Positions 1-9,418 of a DNA stretch of 32,773 nucleotides are shown here, piece after piece. How positions within the stretch are numbered: the first letter of the stretch is position 1; each line of letters begins with the position of its first letter. Location of the stretch: positions 1 to 32,773 of the forward strand of contig JAHALF010000016.1 of assembly GCA_018371275.1 (NCBI GenBank), written 5' to 3'. Under the pieces are notes generated by a model that worked only from the letters and a program-made list of their open reading frames with translations, searched no databases and was not told the DNA's origin. The DNA is from Clostridiales bacterium (lineage in GTDB: Bacteria > Bacillota > Clostridia > Lachnospirales > CAG-274). A program made the translations under genes and the position numbers.

Positions 1-48
1 TATATAATATATATTTTTTTTCTTGTTGATAATATTTAATTTATCCAT
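1..48 (-). CDS. Partial CDS, N-terminus only, unknown
   Basis: The first 16 codons of a leftward gene are visible: an ATG at 48-46 is preceded by a strong AAGGAGGT ribosome binding site (complement of 53-60) at normal spacing, and the frame stays open to the window edge. The visible start is MDKLNIINKKKN followed by aromatic and isoleucine residues. The fragment is too short to assign a function. It is transcribed divergently from the transporter operon starting at 431. Confidence 0.6.
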   Translation of the reverse strand, partial: MDKLNIINKKKNIYYI

Positions 49-430
49 AAATACCTCCTTATATAAATTTTAATACTTTACATTATATAATTATAAATGT
101 GTATATATTCGGATTTATTTATAATTAAAAGAAAGTTTATAAGTTTTATTAAATCATAATTAGTTAATTTTTATATAAAAATTAATAAAAAAATTAAAAA
201 ATTTTTTAAACATATATTTCAAATTATTATAGGGTTTTATATAGAAAATTGGTAAAAAAATATAATTGATAAAAAAACTACAACATTATTATATAATTTA
301 TTTATAAAATTGTAGAATATGTATAAAAATATTGCTAATTAAATTGGTGTATGTTATAATTTCAATGTATAAAAGATTAATATTTACTAATATTTATAAG
401 CTTATGTTTACAATTTAAAAGGAGGATTAT
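49..430. other. Divergent intergenic region
   Basis: About 380 bp of extremely AT-rich DNA lie between the leftward partial gene and the rightward transporter operon. Apart from the promoter at 332-360 I see no conserved riboswitch fold, no long hairpin and no open frame with a ribosome binding site. The roughly 60-nt leader after the promoter is unstructured by eye. Confidence 0.5.
332..360 (+). promoter_or_regulatory. Promoter of the pot-ade operon
   Basis: TTGCTA at 332-337 and TATAAT at 355-360 are separated by exactly 17 bp. This is a good sigma-A promoter about 70 bp upstream of the first permease gene. Confidence 0.65.
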
Positions 431-1264
431 ATGAAAAATAGACTATACTTATTGTTATTATTTCCAGGGTTAATTTTATTAATAATTTTTCTTGTTATAC
501 CACTTTTTAATACTCTATTTCCTACTGTATATGACAATGGGTTTAGCTTATCTAAATATATAGATTTTTTAAAAGATGAGTATTATCTTACTATTTTAAT
601 GAGAACATTAAAAATTTCTATAATTAGTACAGTAGTATGTATAATATTAGGTACTCCTACGGCATATTACATATCTAGATGTAATAAAAAATGGCGTAGT
701 TTACTTATTGCTATATCTATTTTCCCATTATTAACTAATTCTGTTGTAAGAAGTTTTGCTTGGATTAATATTTTAGGCAAAAATGGTGTTATTAACACAC
801 TTTTAATGAAAATTGGATTAATAAAAGAGCCTATAACATTATTATATACGGAATTTTCTATTATTATAGGTACAATATATTTGTTTTTACCATTAATGAT
901 AATAACAGTAGTAGGTGTTATGGAAAATATTGATAATGATATGATGGAAGCTGCAGAAAGTCTTGGTGCTAATCGTATAACAGCATTTTTAAAAGTTATT
1001 TTGCCTATGAGCTTACCTGGAATTATTGTAGGAGGGGTTTTAGTATTTACAGGAGCACTAACAGCATATACAACGCCTCAATTATTAGGTGGTAATAAAA
1101 ATTTAGTTTTAGCTACATTTATATACCAAAAAGCTATGTCAGTTGGTGATTGGACAGGAGCAAGTGTTATAGCTACAATAATGATTATTATAACTGTATT
1201 AGTTATTAAAATATTAAATGGCGTTGCAGTGAAATTAGATAAGAGAGGAGAAGACTATGCGTAA
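431..1264 (+). CDS. potB: ABC transporter permease, PotB-like
   Basis: First inner-membrane permease of a polyamine-type (PotABCD) ABC importer. The 277-residue protein is strongly hydrophobic with about six membrane helices. It carries the EAA loop that contacts the ATPase, seen as EAAESLGANRITAFLKVILP near residues 176-195. The ATG at 431 follows a strong AAAGGAGG site. The gene overlaps the second permease by 8 bp, which implies translational coupling. Family membership is clear. The substrate (polyamine, or something related to purine metabolism as the downstream genes hint) cannot be read from the sequence. Confidence 0.85.
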   Translation: MKNRLYLLLLFPGLILLIIFLVIPLFNTLFPTVYDNGFSLSKYIDFLKDEYYLTILMRTLKISIISTVVCIILGTPTAYYISRCNKKWRSLLIAISIFPLLTNSVVRSFAWINILGKNGVINTLLMKIGLIKEPITLLYTEFSIIIGTIYLFLPLMIITVVGVMENIDNDMMEAAESLGANRITAFLKVILPMSLPGIIVGGVLVFTGALTAYTTPQLLGGNKNLVLATFIYQKAMSVGDWTGASVIATIMIIITVLVIKILNGVAVKLDKRGEDYA

Positions 1265-2039
1265 AAATAAGTTACTTACTATTTTTTCTATACTTGTATT
1301 TTTGTTTTTATTTATACCATTAATAATTATAGCAGTAACTGCTTTTGGAGAGGAAAGTACAATAACATTTCCTATAAAATCTGTTTCATTAAAATGGTTT
1401 GCTAATGTATTTAATTCTGAATCTTTTATGTCTTCTTTTGGGCTTAGTATAATAATAGCATTACTTGCAACTTTACTAGCATTATTAGTAGGTATACCTG
1501 CTGCTTATGCTTTAGCTAGGTATTCTTTTAAAGGTAAGAAATTTTTAAAAAGTTTTTTCTTATCACCAACTATTATTCCTGGTATTGTTGTAGGCTTTTC
1601 ACTTTTTCAATTTATGGTAATTAAACTTAGAATACCTGTTTTTTATGGTTTATTATTAGGGCATTTTTTATCTGTCTTACCATACATTATACGAGTTGTT
1701 GGCTCTAGTTTAGAACAATTTGATTTTTCTATAGAAGAGGCAGCTTGGAGCCTAGGTTGTGGTAAATTTAATAGCTTTTTTAAAGTTGTTTTACCTAATA
1801 TTGCATCTGGTATATCTGCTGCGTTTTTGTTAGCATTTATAAATTCTTTTAATAATATACCAATATCTATGTTTTTAAGTGGGCCAGGGGTTACAACATT
1901 TCCTATGTCTTTAATGAACTATATTGAATATTATTATGACCCAACAGTATCAGCAGTATCTGTATTACTTATGTTAGCTACTATAATTATAATGTTTATT
2001 GTAGAAAAAACATTAGGTATAGCAGCATTATCTAAATAG
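1257..2039 (+). CDS. potC: ABC transporter permease, PotC-like
   Basis: Second permease of the importer, 260 residues with about six predicted membrane helices. Its EAA loop reads EEAAWSLGCGKFNSFFKVVL. The start overlaps the end of potB, with the ribosome binding site (GAGAGGAG) inside the potB coding region. Its product should form the heterodimeric membrane channel with PotB and be energised by the ATPase at 2053. Length and topology fit the PotC family. The alanine and glycine-rich helices are typical and nothing appears missing. Confidence 0.85.
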   Translation: MRKNKLLTIFSILVFLFLFIPLIIIAVTAFGEESTITFPIKSVSLKWFANVFNSESFMSSFGLSIIIALLATLLALLVGIPAAYALARYSFKGKKFLKSFFLSPTIIPGIVVGFSLFQFMVIKLRIPVFYGLLLGHFLSVLPYIIRVVGSSLEQFDFSIEEAAWSLGCGKFNSFFKVVLPNIASGISAAFLLAFINSFNNIPISMFLSGPGVTTFPMSLMNYIEYYYDPTVSAVSVLLMLATIIIMFIVEKTLGIAALSK

Positions 2040-2052
2040 GAGGAAAATAACT

Positions 2053-3087
2053 ATGTCATTTATGAAGTTAGATAAAATAAATGTTAGCTATGATGGTAAA
2101 AAAAATATACTTGAAGGACTTAGTCTTGATATAGAAAAGGGCGAATTAGTATCTTTGCTTGGGCCTAGTGGTTGTGGTAAGACTACAACACTTAGAGTAG
2201 TTGCTGGTTTTGTAGAGGCAACAGGTGGAAATTTTACTTTAGATGGAGAAGATTTAACAAAAACTCCTGTACACAAAAGAAATTTTGGACTAGTTTTTCA
2301 AAGTTATGCTCTTTTCCCACACCTTAGTGTATATGACAATGTTGCTTTTGGTCTTAAATTAAGAAAAATAAATAAAAAAGAAATTGATATAAGAGTTAAA
2401 GAAATATTAGAAGTTTGTGGTTTATCTGAGTTTGCAACACGTTTTCCAAAACAAATGTCTGGTGGACAAAGGCAAAGAGTTGCTTTAGCTAGAGCTTTAG
2501 TTATACAACCTAAATTATTATTATTAGATGAGCCTCTTAGTAATTTAGATGCTAAACTTCGTGTAAATATGCGTGTAGAGATAAAAAGACTTCAAAAAAA
2601 ATTGGGTATAACAACTTTGTTTGTTACTCACGACCAAGAAGAATGTTTTTCTATATCAGATAAAGTTGCTGTTATGAATAATGGTATAATTGAACAATAT
2701 GATACACCGGAAAATATATATAATAGACCTAAAACAGAGTTTGTTGCACGTTTTATTGGATTTGAAAATTTTATAAATTTAGAAAGAGTAGAAGGAAAAA
2801 ATTATAAAGCTAAAAATGGAGATATCTTTATTGTAGAAAGTGATAATTATTTACAAAACTGTGTAGGTACTATTAAACCAGATGATATAATAATATCAAA
2901 TGATGAAAATGCTAAAAATTGTATAAAAGGTGTTATACAAGTTAGAACATTTTTAGGTAAATCTTACCAATACGAAATAGAAACTACTTTAGGAAAACTT
3001 GTTGTAAATGAGCAAGCAGGTAAGATATATGAAACAGGGGATACTTTAACAGTAGTATTGCCTTCAAATAAAATAATTTTAGTATAA
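2053..3087 (+). CDS. potA: ABC transporter ATPase, PotA-like
   Basis: Cytoplasmic ATPase that powers the importer. All nucleotide-binding motifs are present: Walker A GPSGCGKT (residues 37-44), Q-loop FQSY (near 82), signature SGGQRQR (136-142), Walker B LLLLDEP (155-161) and the switch histidine H193. The C-terminal part (about 240-344) is the TOBE-type regulatory domain expected for the PotA/UgpC group. The ATG is preceded by AGGAGG overlapping the potC stop region. An internal ATG three codons later is possible but lies further from the site. The 344-residue length is slightly short but normal for the family. Confidence 0.88.
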   Translation: MSFMKLDKINVSYDGKKNILEGLSLDIEKGELVSLLGPSGCGKTTTLRVVAGFVEATGGNFTLDGEDLTKTPVHKRNFGLVFQSYALFPHLSVYDNVAFGLKLRKINKKEIDIRVKEILEVCGLSEFATRFPKQMSGGQRQRVALARALVIQPKLLLLDEPLSNLDAKLRVNMRVEIKRLQKKLGITTLFVTHDQEECFSISDKVAVMNNGIIEQYDTPENIYNRPKTEFVARFIGFENFINLERVEGKNYKAKNGDIFIVESDNYLQNCVGTIKPDDIIISNDENAKNCIKGVIQVRTFLGKSYQYEIETTLGKLVVNEQAGKIYETGDTLTVVLPSNKIILV

Positions 3088-3106
3088 TTAATAAGGAGAT
3101 AAGAAG

Positions 3107-4168
3107 ATGAAAAAAACTTTAGCAATTTGTTTTGCAACATTAATGACTACAATAGCTTTAACAGGTTGTGGTGCCAAAAATGAAGAAAATCAAACGGCAG
3201 ATGGTAAACGTCAACTAGTAATTTCTACTTGGGGATTAAGTGAAGATGTGTTAAAACAAGATGTTTATGCACCTTTTGAAGAAAAATTTAACTGTGAAAT
3301 AATTTTAGAAATAGGTACTACACCAGAGCGTTATACAAAATTGGCAACAGACCCTAACTCTAAAGTAGATATAATTGATTTATCTCAAGCAAAAGCAGCA
3401 GAGGGATATGAGGCTGGTCTTTTTGAAAAAATAGATTATTCTAAAATACCAAATTCTAAAGACCTTATACCAGCAGCAGCAGAGCTTACAAAATCCGGAT
3501 ATGGTCCTGCTTACACTATAAATAGTATTGGTATTATGTATGATAAAGAGGCTTTAGGCTTTGAAATTACAGACTTTGCAGATTTGTGGAAACCAGAGCT
3601 TGCTGGTAAAATATCTATACCAGAGATTACTTCTACTTTTGGTCCTGCTATGATGTATGTTGCAAATGACTATAAAGGTGGAGACATAGCATCAGATGAG
3701 GGAGCTAAAGCTTTTGAGGCTTTAGAAGAATTAAAACCTAATATTGTTAAAACTTACTCTAAATCATCAGATTTAGCTAATATGTTTGCTTCTGGTGAGA
3801 TACAAGTAGCTGTTGTTGGAGATTTTGCAATACCTACAATACAAGCAGCAGCACCACAATTAACATATGTAACACCAGCCTCTGGCACTTATGCAAACTT
3901 TAACACAATGGACATTAATAAAAATTCTAAAAATAAAGATTTAGCTTATGAATTTATCAATTGGAGACTTAGCAATGAATTACAAACAAAAACAGCAGAA
4001 TCTTTAAATGAGGCTCCTACTAATAGCACAGTACAATTAACAGATGATGTTGCTTTAAATAAAACTTATGGAGAAGTTGCAACTAATGCAAAAGCAATAG
4101 ACTATAGTTTAGTTAATCCACTTTTAACAAAATGGATTGACCAGTGGAATCGTATTTTAAACAGTTAA
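3107..4168 (+). CDS. potD: Substrate-binding lipoprotein, PotD-like
   Basis: Extracellular solute-binding protein of the importer, 353 residues. It begins with a lipoprotein signal peptide: two lysines, a hydrophobic stretch, and a lipobox ALTGC with the lipidated cysteine at residue 21. The mature protein has the type 2 periplasmic-binding fold pattern of the spermidine/putrescine group, with features such as STWG near 40, INSIGIMYDKEAL near 138 and a C-terminal NPLLTKWIDQWNRIL. The ribosome binding site is AAGGAGAT. The substrate cannot be decided by reading. Polyamine is the family default, while the adjacent adenine deaminase suggests a purine-related compound. Confidence 0.82.
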   Translation: MKKTLAICFATLMTTIALTGCGAKNEENQTADGKRQLVISTWGLSEDVLKQDVYAPFEEKFNCEIILEIGTTPERYTKLATDPNSKVDIIDLSQAKAAEGYEAGLFEKIDYSKIPNSKDLIPAAAELTKSGYGPAYTINSIGIMYDKEALGFEITDFADLWKPELAGKISIPEITSTFGPAMMYVANDYKGGDIASDEGAKAFEALEELKPNIVKTYSKSSDLANMFASGEIQVAVVGDFAIPTIQAAAPQLTYVTPASGTYANFNTMDINKNSKNKDLAYEFINWRLSNELQTKTAESLNEAPTNSTVQLTDDVALNKTYGEVATNAKAIDYSLVNPLLTKWIDQWNRILNS

Positions 4169-4202
4169 TTTAATAAAAAATATTGTATAAAGGTATATTA
4201 AT

Positions 4203-5888
4203 ATGGAATATATAGATTTAATAATAAAAAATGGTAATGTATATAATACGTTTTTACAAAAGTTTGAAAATAAAGATATTGCTATTTTAGATGGAAAGTT
4301 TTATTATATATCTAGCAATATGAAAGAGTTAAAAGCTAAAAATATTGTAGATTATAAAGATAAATACATTATTCCAGGATTTATTGATATTCACATGCAT
4401 ATTGAAAGTTCTATGACTGTTCCTAGCCAGTTTTCTAAGATGGTTTTACCTCACGGGGTCACTACGGTAGTAGCTGACCCTCATGAGATAGCCAATGTAT
4501 TAGGGATAGATGGAATAAATTATTTTTTATCTAGTGATACAACACTAGATATTTTTTATGGTATTCCATCAAGCGTTCCATCTACTAACAGTAATTTAGA
4601 AACAACTGGTGGTAAAATTTTAGAAGAAGATGTGTTAGAATTATTAAAAAATCCTAAAATAATGTGTTTAGGAGAAGTAATGAATTTTAAAGATTTAGTT
4701 TCTAAAGATAATACTTTAATAAAAAAAATTATAAAGATATGTAAAGAAACTAAACCTCATTTACCAATAGAAGGGCATTGCCCTAAAATATCTGGGTTAG
4801 ATTTAGCAAAATTTATATATGCTGGAGTTGATGCAGACCATACTCAGCAAACGCCTGAGTCTATATATGAAAAAATAACAAATGGAATGTTTTTAGAAAT
4901 ACAAAGAAAATCTATTAATAAAAATACTATTAAAACTTTAGTTGATAACAATTTTTATGAGTATTTTGCCTTTGTAACAGATGATGTTATGGCAGACCAT
5001 TTAAAAGAGGGACATCTTAATAAAATTGTTAAATTAGCAGTAGACTTAGGTATGCCTATAAATAAGGCTATATATTGTGCAACATATACGCCAGCTAGAA
5101 GAATGAATCTTTTTGATAGAGGATCTATATCTATTGGTAAAATAGCAGATTTTATAGTTATTGATAATTTAGAAGATTTGAAAATTAAAGATGTGTATAA
5201 AAATGGTAAATTATATATAGGTGAAAATGATAAAAAAGAATCTTTTCCGGACTATGTATATAATACTGTAAAATGTAATAAAGCTACATTAGATGATTTT
5301 GAATTAAAAACTAATAAAAAAGATAGTGTAGATTGCAATGTTATACAAGTTGGTAAAGATAGTACATTTACTAAAAGGGTAATAAGGAATTTACCTATTG
5401 TAGATGGTAAAATAAATTGGGAAGATAGTGGACTTTCTTTACTTGTAGTTTATGAACGATATAAAAAAACTGGTAATAAATCTTATGCTTTAGTAGAAGG
5501 TACAATTAATAAAAAGGGTGCTATAGCAACAACTTGGGCACATGACCATCATAATCTTATGGTAATAGGAACAAGCAAAAAAGATATGTTGATTGCTCAA
5601 AATAGCATAATAGATATGCAAGGTGGCTATATAGTTTGTGAAGATAAACAAATAAAAGCAAAAACTATTTTAAATGTTGGTGGTATAATAAATGATGGAG
5701 ATATTAACGAGTTATCAAAAAATATAAAAGATGTTAGAAAAGCTATGAAAAATTTAGGATATGAACATATAAATGAAATAATGTCTTTTTCTACATTGTC
5801 CTTGCCTGTTTCACCAGAAATAAAAATAACGGATAAGGGAATATTGGACACAAGATCGCAAAAATTTATTAATATAGAGGTTGAATAA
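4203..5888 (+). CDS. ade: Adenine deaminase
   Basis: Converts adenine to hypoxanthine plus ammonia in purine salvage, in the cytoplasm. The 561-residue length matches the Ade family: an amidohydrolase barrel followed by a C-terminal domain containing AHDHHNLMVIG. Likely ligands of the binuclear metal centre are H64 and H66 (DIHMHIESS), E158 (GEVM), H192 (GHCP), H213 (ADH) and D260 or D261 (FVTDD). The usual SDHE motif is replaced by ADHT, so this is a divergent member, although the metal histidine is kept. The ribosome binding site is weak (AAAGGT). The next gene starts right after the stop codon, indicating cotranscription with potABCD and the amidohydrolase. Confidence 0.88.
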   Translation: MEYIDLIIKNGNVYNTFLQKFENKDIAILDGKFYYISSNMKELKAKNIVDYKDKYIIPGFIDIHMHIESSMTVPSQFSKMVLPHGVTTVVADPHEIANVLGIDGINYFLSSDTTLDIFYGIPSSVPSTNSNLETTGGKILEEDVLELLKNPKIMCLGEVMNFKDLVSKDNTLIKKIIKICKETKPHLPIEGHCPKISGLDLAKFIYAGVDADHTQQTPESIYEKITNGMFLEIQRKSINKNTIKTLVDNNFYEYFAFVTDDVMADHLKEGHLNKIVKLAVDLGMPINKAIYCATYTPARRMNLFDRGSISIGKIADFIVIDNLEDLKIKDVYKNGKLYIGENDKKESFPDYVYNTVKCNKATLDDFELKTNKKDSVDCNVIQVGKDSTFTKRVIRNLPIVDGKINWEDSGLSLLVVYERYKKTGNKSYALVEGTINKKGAIATTWAHDHHNLMVIGTSKKDMLIAQNSIIDMQGGYIVCEDKQIKAKTILNVGGIINDGDINELSKNIKDVRKAMKNLGYEHINEIMSFSTLSLPVSPEIKITDKGILDTRSQKFINIEVE

Positions 5889-7217
5889 ATGAAAACTATT
5901 ATAAAAAATGTTAAAATTATTACTATGGATAATAATATGACTGAATTTGAAAATGGTTTTGTTGTTATAGAAAATGAAAATATATCTTTTATAGGGGATA
6001 TGAAAGATTTTGAAGAAACAAATAATTGTAACATAGTAGATGGTAATAATGGTATATTAATGCCTGGAATGATTAATACACATACACATTTAAGTATGAT
6101 ACCTTTTAGAAGTCTTGGAGATGATTGTAAAGACAGATTAAGAAGATATTTATTCCCTTTAGAAAATGAGTGCATGAATGAAGATTTAGCTTATTATAGT
6201 GCTAAATATGCTATATGTGAGATGCTTTTAAGCGGTGTTACAACTATTATGGATATGTATTATTTTGAAGATGAAGTTGCAAAAGCTAGTGAAGAAATGG
6301 GGATAAGAGCGTTTTTAGGAGAAACTGTTATAAATTTTCCTACTTGTGATAGTAAAGAAGATTTTGGTGGCTTAGATTATGCAAAAAATTTTATAGAAAA
6401 ATGGAAAAATAATAATTTAATAACACCTTTTATAGCACCCCACGCACCAAATACTAATGATACAACTTCTTTAATCAAAGCTAATGAAATATCTAAAAAA
6501 TATAACGTTCCTATAAGTATGCACTTATCTGAAATGGATTATGAGCTTAAATATTTTAAAGATAAATATAATAAAACACCTATTGAATATTTAGAAAGTA
6601 TAGGATTATTAAGTGATAGATTAATAGCAGCACATTGTATTTTTTTAACAGAGAATGATATAAATCTTTTACAAAAGTATAATGTTAAAGTTGCTCATTG
6701 TATAGGTTCTAATACAAAAGCTGCTAAAGGTGTTGCTCCTGTTTCTGATATGTTAAAAAATAATATATATGTTGGACTTGGAACAGATGGAGCATCTAGC
6801 GGCAATACATTAGATATTATTACCCAATTTAAACTATTTGCAAATTTTCATAAGTTAGAAAATAAAGACCGTAGTATATTCCCAGCTAAAGAAATTATTA
6901 AGCTAGGTACTATTATGGGAGCAAAAGTTTTAAATAAGGATAAAGAGATAGGTTCAATAGAAATAGGCAAAAAGGCAGATTTAGTTATTATAGAAACAGA
7001 ATCGGTTAATATGTTTCCTGTTTTTGACCCTTATTCTGCTATTGTTTACAGTGCTAATGCTAGTAATGTAGATACAGTTTTTGTAAATGGTAATTGTCTT
7101 GTAAAAAATAAGAAACTTGTAAATGTTAATTTACAAAATATAAAAAATGATTTGAAAAATAATATGAGTCAGTTTGAACAAAAGGCTAAAGAACAATTAA
7201 AAAAGGCTATAATTTAG
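5889..7217 (+). CDS. mtaD: Amidohydrolase, MTA/SAH deaminase-like
   Basis: A 442-residue metal-dependent amidohydrolase of the MtaD/SsnA/TrzN group, which deaminates the adenine ring of 5'-methylthioadenosine, S-adenosylhomocysteine or related nucleosides. Metal and catalytic residues are visible: H65 and H67 (NTHTHLSM), H212 with E215 (MHLSEMDYE), H249 (AAHCIFL) and D300 (GLGTDGASSGNTLD). The start codon touches the stop of ade. The pairing with ade means two adenine-ring deaminases in one transcript. Exact substrate preference among MTA, SAH, adenosine and guanine is not decided by the sequence. Confidence 0.8.
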   Translation: MKTIIKNVKIITMDNNMTEFENGFVVIENENISFIGDMKDFEETNNCNIVDGNNGILMPGMINTHTHLSMIPFRSLGDDCKDRLRRYLFPLENECMNEDLAYYSAKYAICEMLLSGVTTIMDMYYFEDEVAKASEEMGIRAFLGETVINFPTCDSKEDFGGLDYAKNFIEKWKNNNLITPFIAPHAPNTNDTTSLIKANEISKKYNVPISMHLSEMDYELKYFKDKYNKTPIEYLESIGLLSDRLIAAHCIFLTENDINLLQKYNVKVAHCIGSNTKAAKGVAPVSDMLKNNIYVGLGTDGASSGNTLDIITQFKLFANFHKLENKDRSIFPAKEIIKLGTIMGAKVLNKDKEIGSIEIGKKADLVIIETESVNMFPVFDPYSAIVYSANASNVDTVFVNGNCLVKNKKLVNVNLQNIKNDLKNNMSQFEQKAKEQLKKAII

Positions 7218-7218
7218 T

Positions 7219-7249
7219 AAAAGAGGCTATTTTAATAGCCTCTTTTTTT
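7219..7249. terminator. Bidirectional terminator
   Basis: AAGAGGCTA and TAGCCTCTT form a perfect stem around a short AT loop. It has a T run on the right for the pot-ade operon and an A run on the left that serves asnB arriving from the other strand. Confidence 0.85.
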
Positions 7250-9098
7250 ATATATAAAGTTTATATTTATCTAACCAATAATTAATTTGTATAAAATATG
7301 CCATAAGCTGTGGAGAAGACATTAATTGACCAAACCAAGGTTTACCATAGTCTGAAGGCATTTTTATAAATTCTAATATTTTATTTTTATCTATTAAATT
7401 ATTAATAGGTGAGTTATTGTTATTTATTATAGATGTTAGCTCGTTAATTAAAAGCTTTTCATAATTAGGATTGTATGTTTTAGGATATGGACTTTTTTTA
7501 CGATTTAAAAGTTCTTTAGGAAGTAAATCTTTTGTAGCCTCTCTAAGTAAGCTTTTTTCTACATTATTTTTATATTTCATATCCCAAGGAACATTCCAAA
7601 GATATTCTATTATTCTATGGTCTGCAAATGGTACTCTAGCTTCTAAGCTATTATACATACTCATTCTATCCATTCGCTCTAATAATGTTGCCATAAACCA
7701 TTTTATGTTTAAATAAGCTATTTCTCGTCTTTTTTGTTCTTCTTTTGTTTCACCATCTAAATAAGGAGTATTTTTTCTAGATTTTTCATAGTTTTCTAAA
7801 GAGTATTCATTTAAGTTTAATTTATTTTTTAAATCTTCTGCTAAAAATAATTCTCTTGTATCAATATTTTTAGACCAAGGGAATGTATTAGAATTTAATA
7901 AATCTTCTCTATAAAACCAAGGATAACCACCAAATATTTCATCAGCACATTCACCAGTTAAAGCAACTTTATTTTCTTTTGAAACTAATGAACAAAAATA
8001 TAACATAGATGCATCTACATCTGCCATACCTGGTAAATCTTTAGCATCCACTGCTTTATATAATAAATCTATAAGGTCTTCTTCATTACACTCTAAATAA
8101 TTGTGATTTAGATTATACTCTTTTAGCATAATATCTACATAAGGTCTATCACGTTCTGGTTGGAATTTATTAGATTTAAAATATATATCATTTTCTTTAA
8201 AATCAAATGAAAATGTATTTAATCTTTTACCTAATTTATTTAAATAATTTGAGGAAACAGCAGTAACTATACTTGAATCTATTCCACCAGATAAAAATGT
8301 ACATATATCTACATCGGATACTAACTGTCTTTCTATTGCATCTCTTACTAAAAATGACACTTTTTCTACTGTTTGTTCATAACTATCTTTATGATAATCG
8401 CTTTTTAATTCCCAGTATTGAATTTCTTTAAGTCCATATTTATTAAAAATAATAAAATGACCTGGTTTTACTTCATATAAATTTTTAAATACACCATTAC
8501 CAGCTATTCTAGCAGGACCTATGCCTAATATTTGTCTTAAACTATCTAAATCTATGGTAGGTGTAATGTTAGGATATTTAAAAATAGCTTTAGGTTCAGA
8601 CCCAAACACTAGAGTATTATCATTTATTGTATAAAACAATGGTTTTATGCCAACTCTATCTCTAAATAAATATACTGTTTCGTTTTGTGTATCATATATA
8701 GAAAATGCAAATATACCATTTAGATAATCCACACATTTTTCTTTATATTCTATAAATAAATATAATATAACTTCTGTATCTGTTGTAGTTGTAAATTCGT
8801 ATCCTTTATTTTTTAAATCTTTTTTAAGCTCATCTGTATTATATATTTCACCATTATATACTATAACATATTTGTTATCATTTATATTTTTCATAATTGG
8901 TTGTGTACCATTTTCTGTTAAATCTCTAATAGATAATCTAGAATGTGATGATCCAAAATGTTTATCTAAATAAATGCCATTTGCATCATCACCTCTTCGT
9001 TTTAAAGATTCTCTCATATTATCTAAAGTTTCTTTAAAAAAACTTTCATTATTTAAAAAATTTTCATTAAAATTTGAAAAACCAGCTATTCCACACAT
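7248..9098 (-). CDS. asnB: Asparagine synthetase, glutamine-hydrolysing
   Basis: Makes asparagine from aspartate, ATP and glutamine. I place the start at 9098 rather than at the longer frame beginning 60 bp upstream. This makes the protein MCGIAGF..., exposing catalytic Cys2 of the class II glutamine amidotransferase domain, and it sits behind an AAGGAG site. The 616 residues contain the glutaminase domain (NGEIYN at 82-87, RGDDANG near 35) and the synthetase domain with the pyrophosphate loop SGGIDSS (270-276). The ERMDRMSMYNSLEARVPFAD segment is typical of AsnB. It is a single-gene unit facing the operon on its left. Confidence 0.93.
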   Translation of the reverse strand: MCGIAGFSNFNENFLNNESFFKETLDNMRESLKRRGDDANGIYLDKHFGSSHSRLSIRDLTENGTQPIMKNINDNKYVIVYNGEIYNTDELKKDLKNKGYEFTTTTDTEVILYLFIEYKEKCVDYLNGIFAFSIYDTQNETVYLFRDRVGIKPLFYTINDNTLVFGSEPKAIFKYPNITPTIDLDSLRQILGIGPARIAGNGVFKNLYEVKPGHFIIFNKYGLKEIQYWELKSDYHKDSYEQTVEKVSFLVRDAIERQLVSDVDICTFLSGGIDSSIVTAVSSNYLNKLGKRLNTFSFDFKENDIYFKSNKFQPERDRPYVDIMLKEYNLNHNYLECNEEDLIDLLYKAVDAKDLPGMADVDASMLYFCSLVSKENKVALTGECADEIFGGYPWFYREDLLNSNTFPWSKNIDTRELFLAEDLKNKLNLNEYSLENYEKSRKNTPYLDGETKEEQKRREIAYLNIKWFMATLLERMDRMSMYNSLEARVPFADHRIIEYLWNVPWDMKYKNNVEKSLLREATKDLLPKELLNRKKSPYPKTYNPNYEKLLINELTSIINNNNSPINNLIDKNKILEFIKMPSDYGKPWFGQLMSSPQLMAYFIQINYWLDKYKLYI

Positions 9099-9146
9099 AA
9101 TAATTCTCCTTATAAATTTATATAAATATATTATCCTAATAGTAAT

Positions 9147-9155
9147 ATTATAACA
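9147..9155 (-). promoter_or_regulatory. Probable asnB promoter (extended -10)
   Basis: On the minus strand TGT immediately precedes TATAAT (complement of 9147-9152), an extended -10 element about 50 bp upstream of the asnB start. No convincing -35 box is present, so this is tentative. No T-box leader elements were recognised. Confidence 0.4.
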
Positions 9156-9313
9156 CAATAATAATATTAGATTTGTTTAATTTTAATAATGGACAAAAAA
9201 TTATTTAGAAAAAATAAATAAATAAATATTTTTTTTAAATTAATAGTTTAAAATAAGGCTAAAATAATATAAAAATTTTAACTAAAATTAAATTTTAGTA
9301 TAATAATAGCATC

Positions 9314-9366
9314 TTGACTAAAACTAGAACTTGTGTATAATTAATATTATGTTCACTATATATGCT
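9314..9366 (+). promoter_or_regulatory. nrdD promoter with possible NrdR half site
   Basis: TTGACT (9314-9319) and TATAAT (9336-9341) are spaced 16 bp apart and drive nrdDG-dut. At 9354-9363, just downstream of the -10, the sequence CACTATATAT matches the left part of the NrdR box consensus, but the right half is poor and a second box is not evident. Repression by NrdR is therefore only a suggestion. Confidence 0.55.
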
Positions 9367-9418
9367 AAAAATGTCGTATTTTGTATATTATTATATAAGT
9401 TTTTAGGAGGGGTAAAAA

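Noticed and set aside
49..430. Possible purine riboswitch before the pot-ade operon
   Set aside because: No conserved purine aptamer core or terminator/antiterminator pair could be found by eye in the leader after the promoter.
9099..9158. N-terminal extension of asnB
   Set aside because: It would bury the catalytic Cys2, lacks a ribosome binding site and overlaps the likely promoter.
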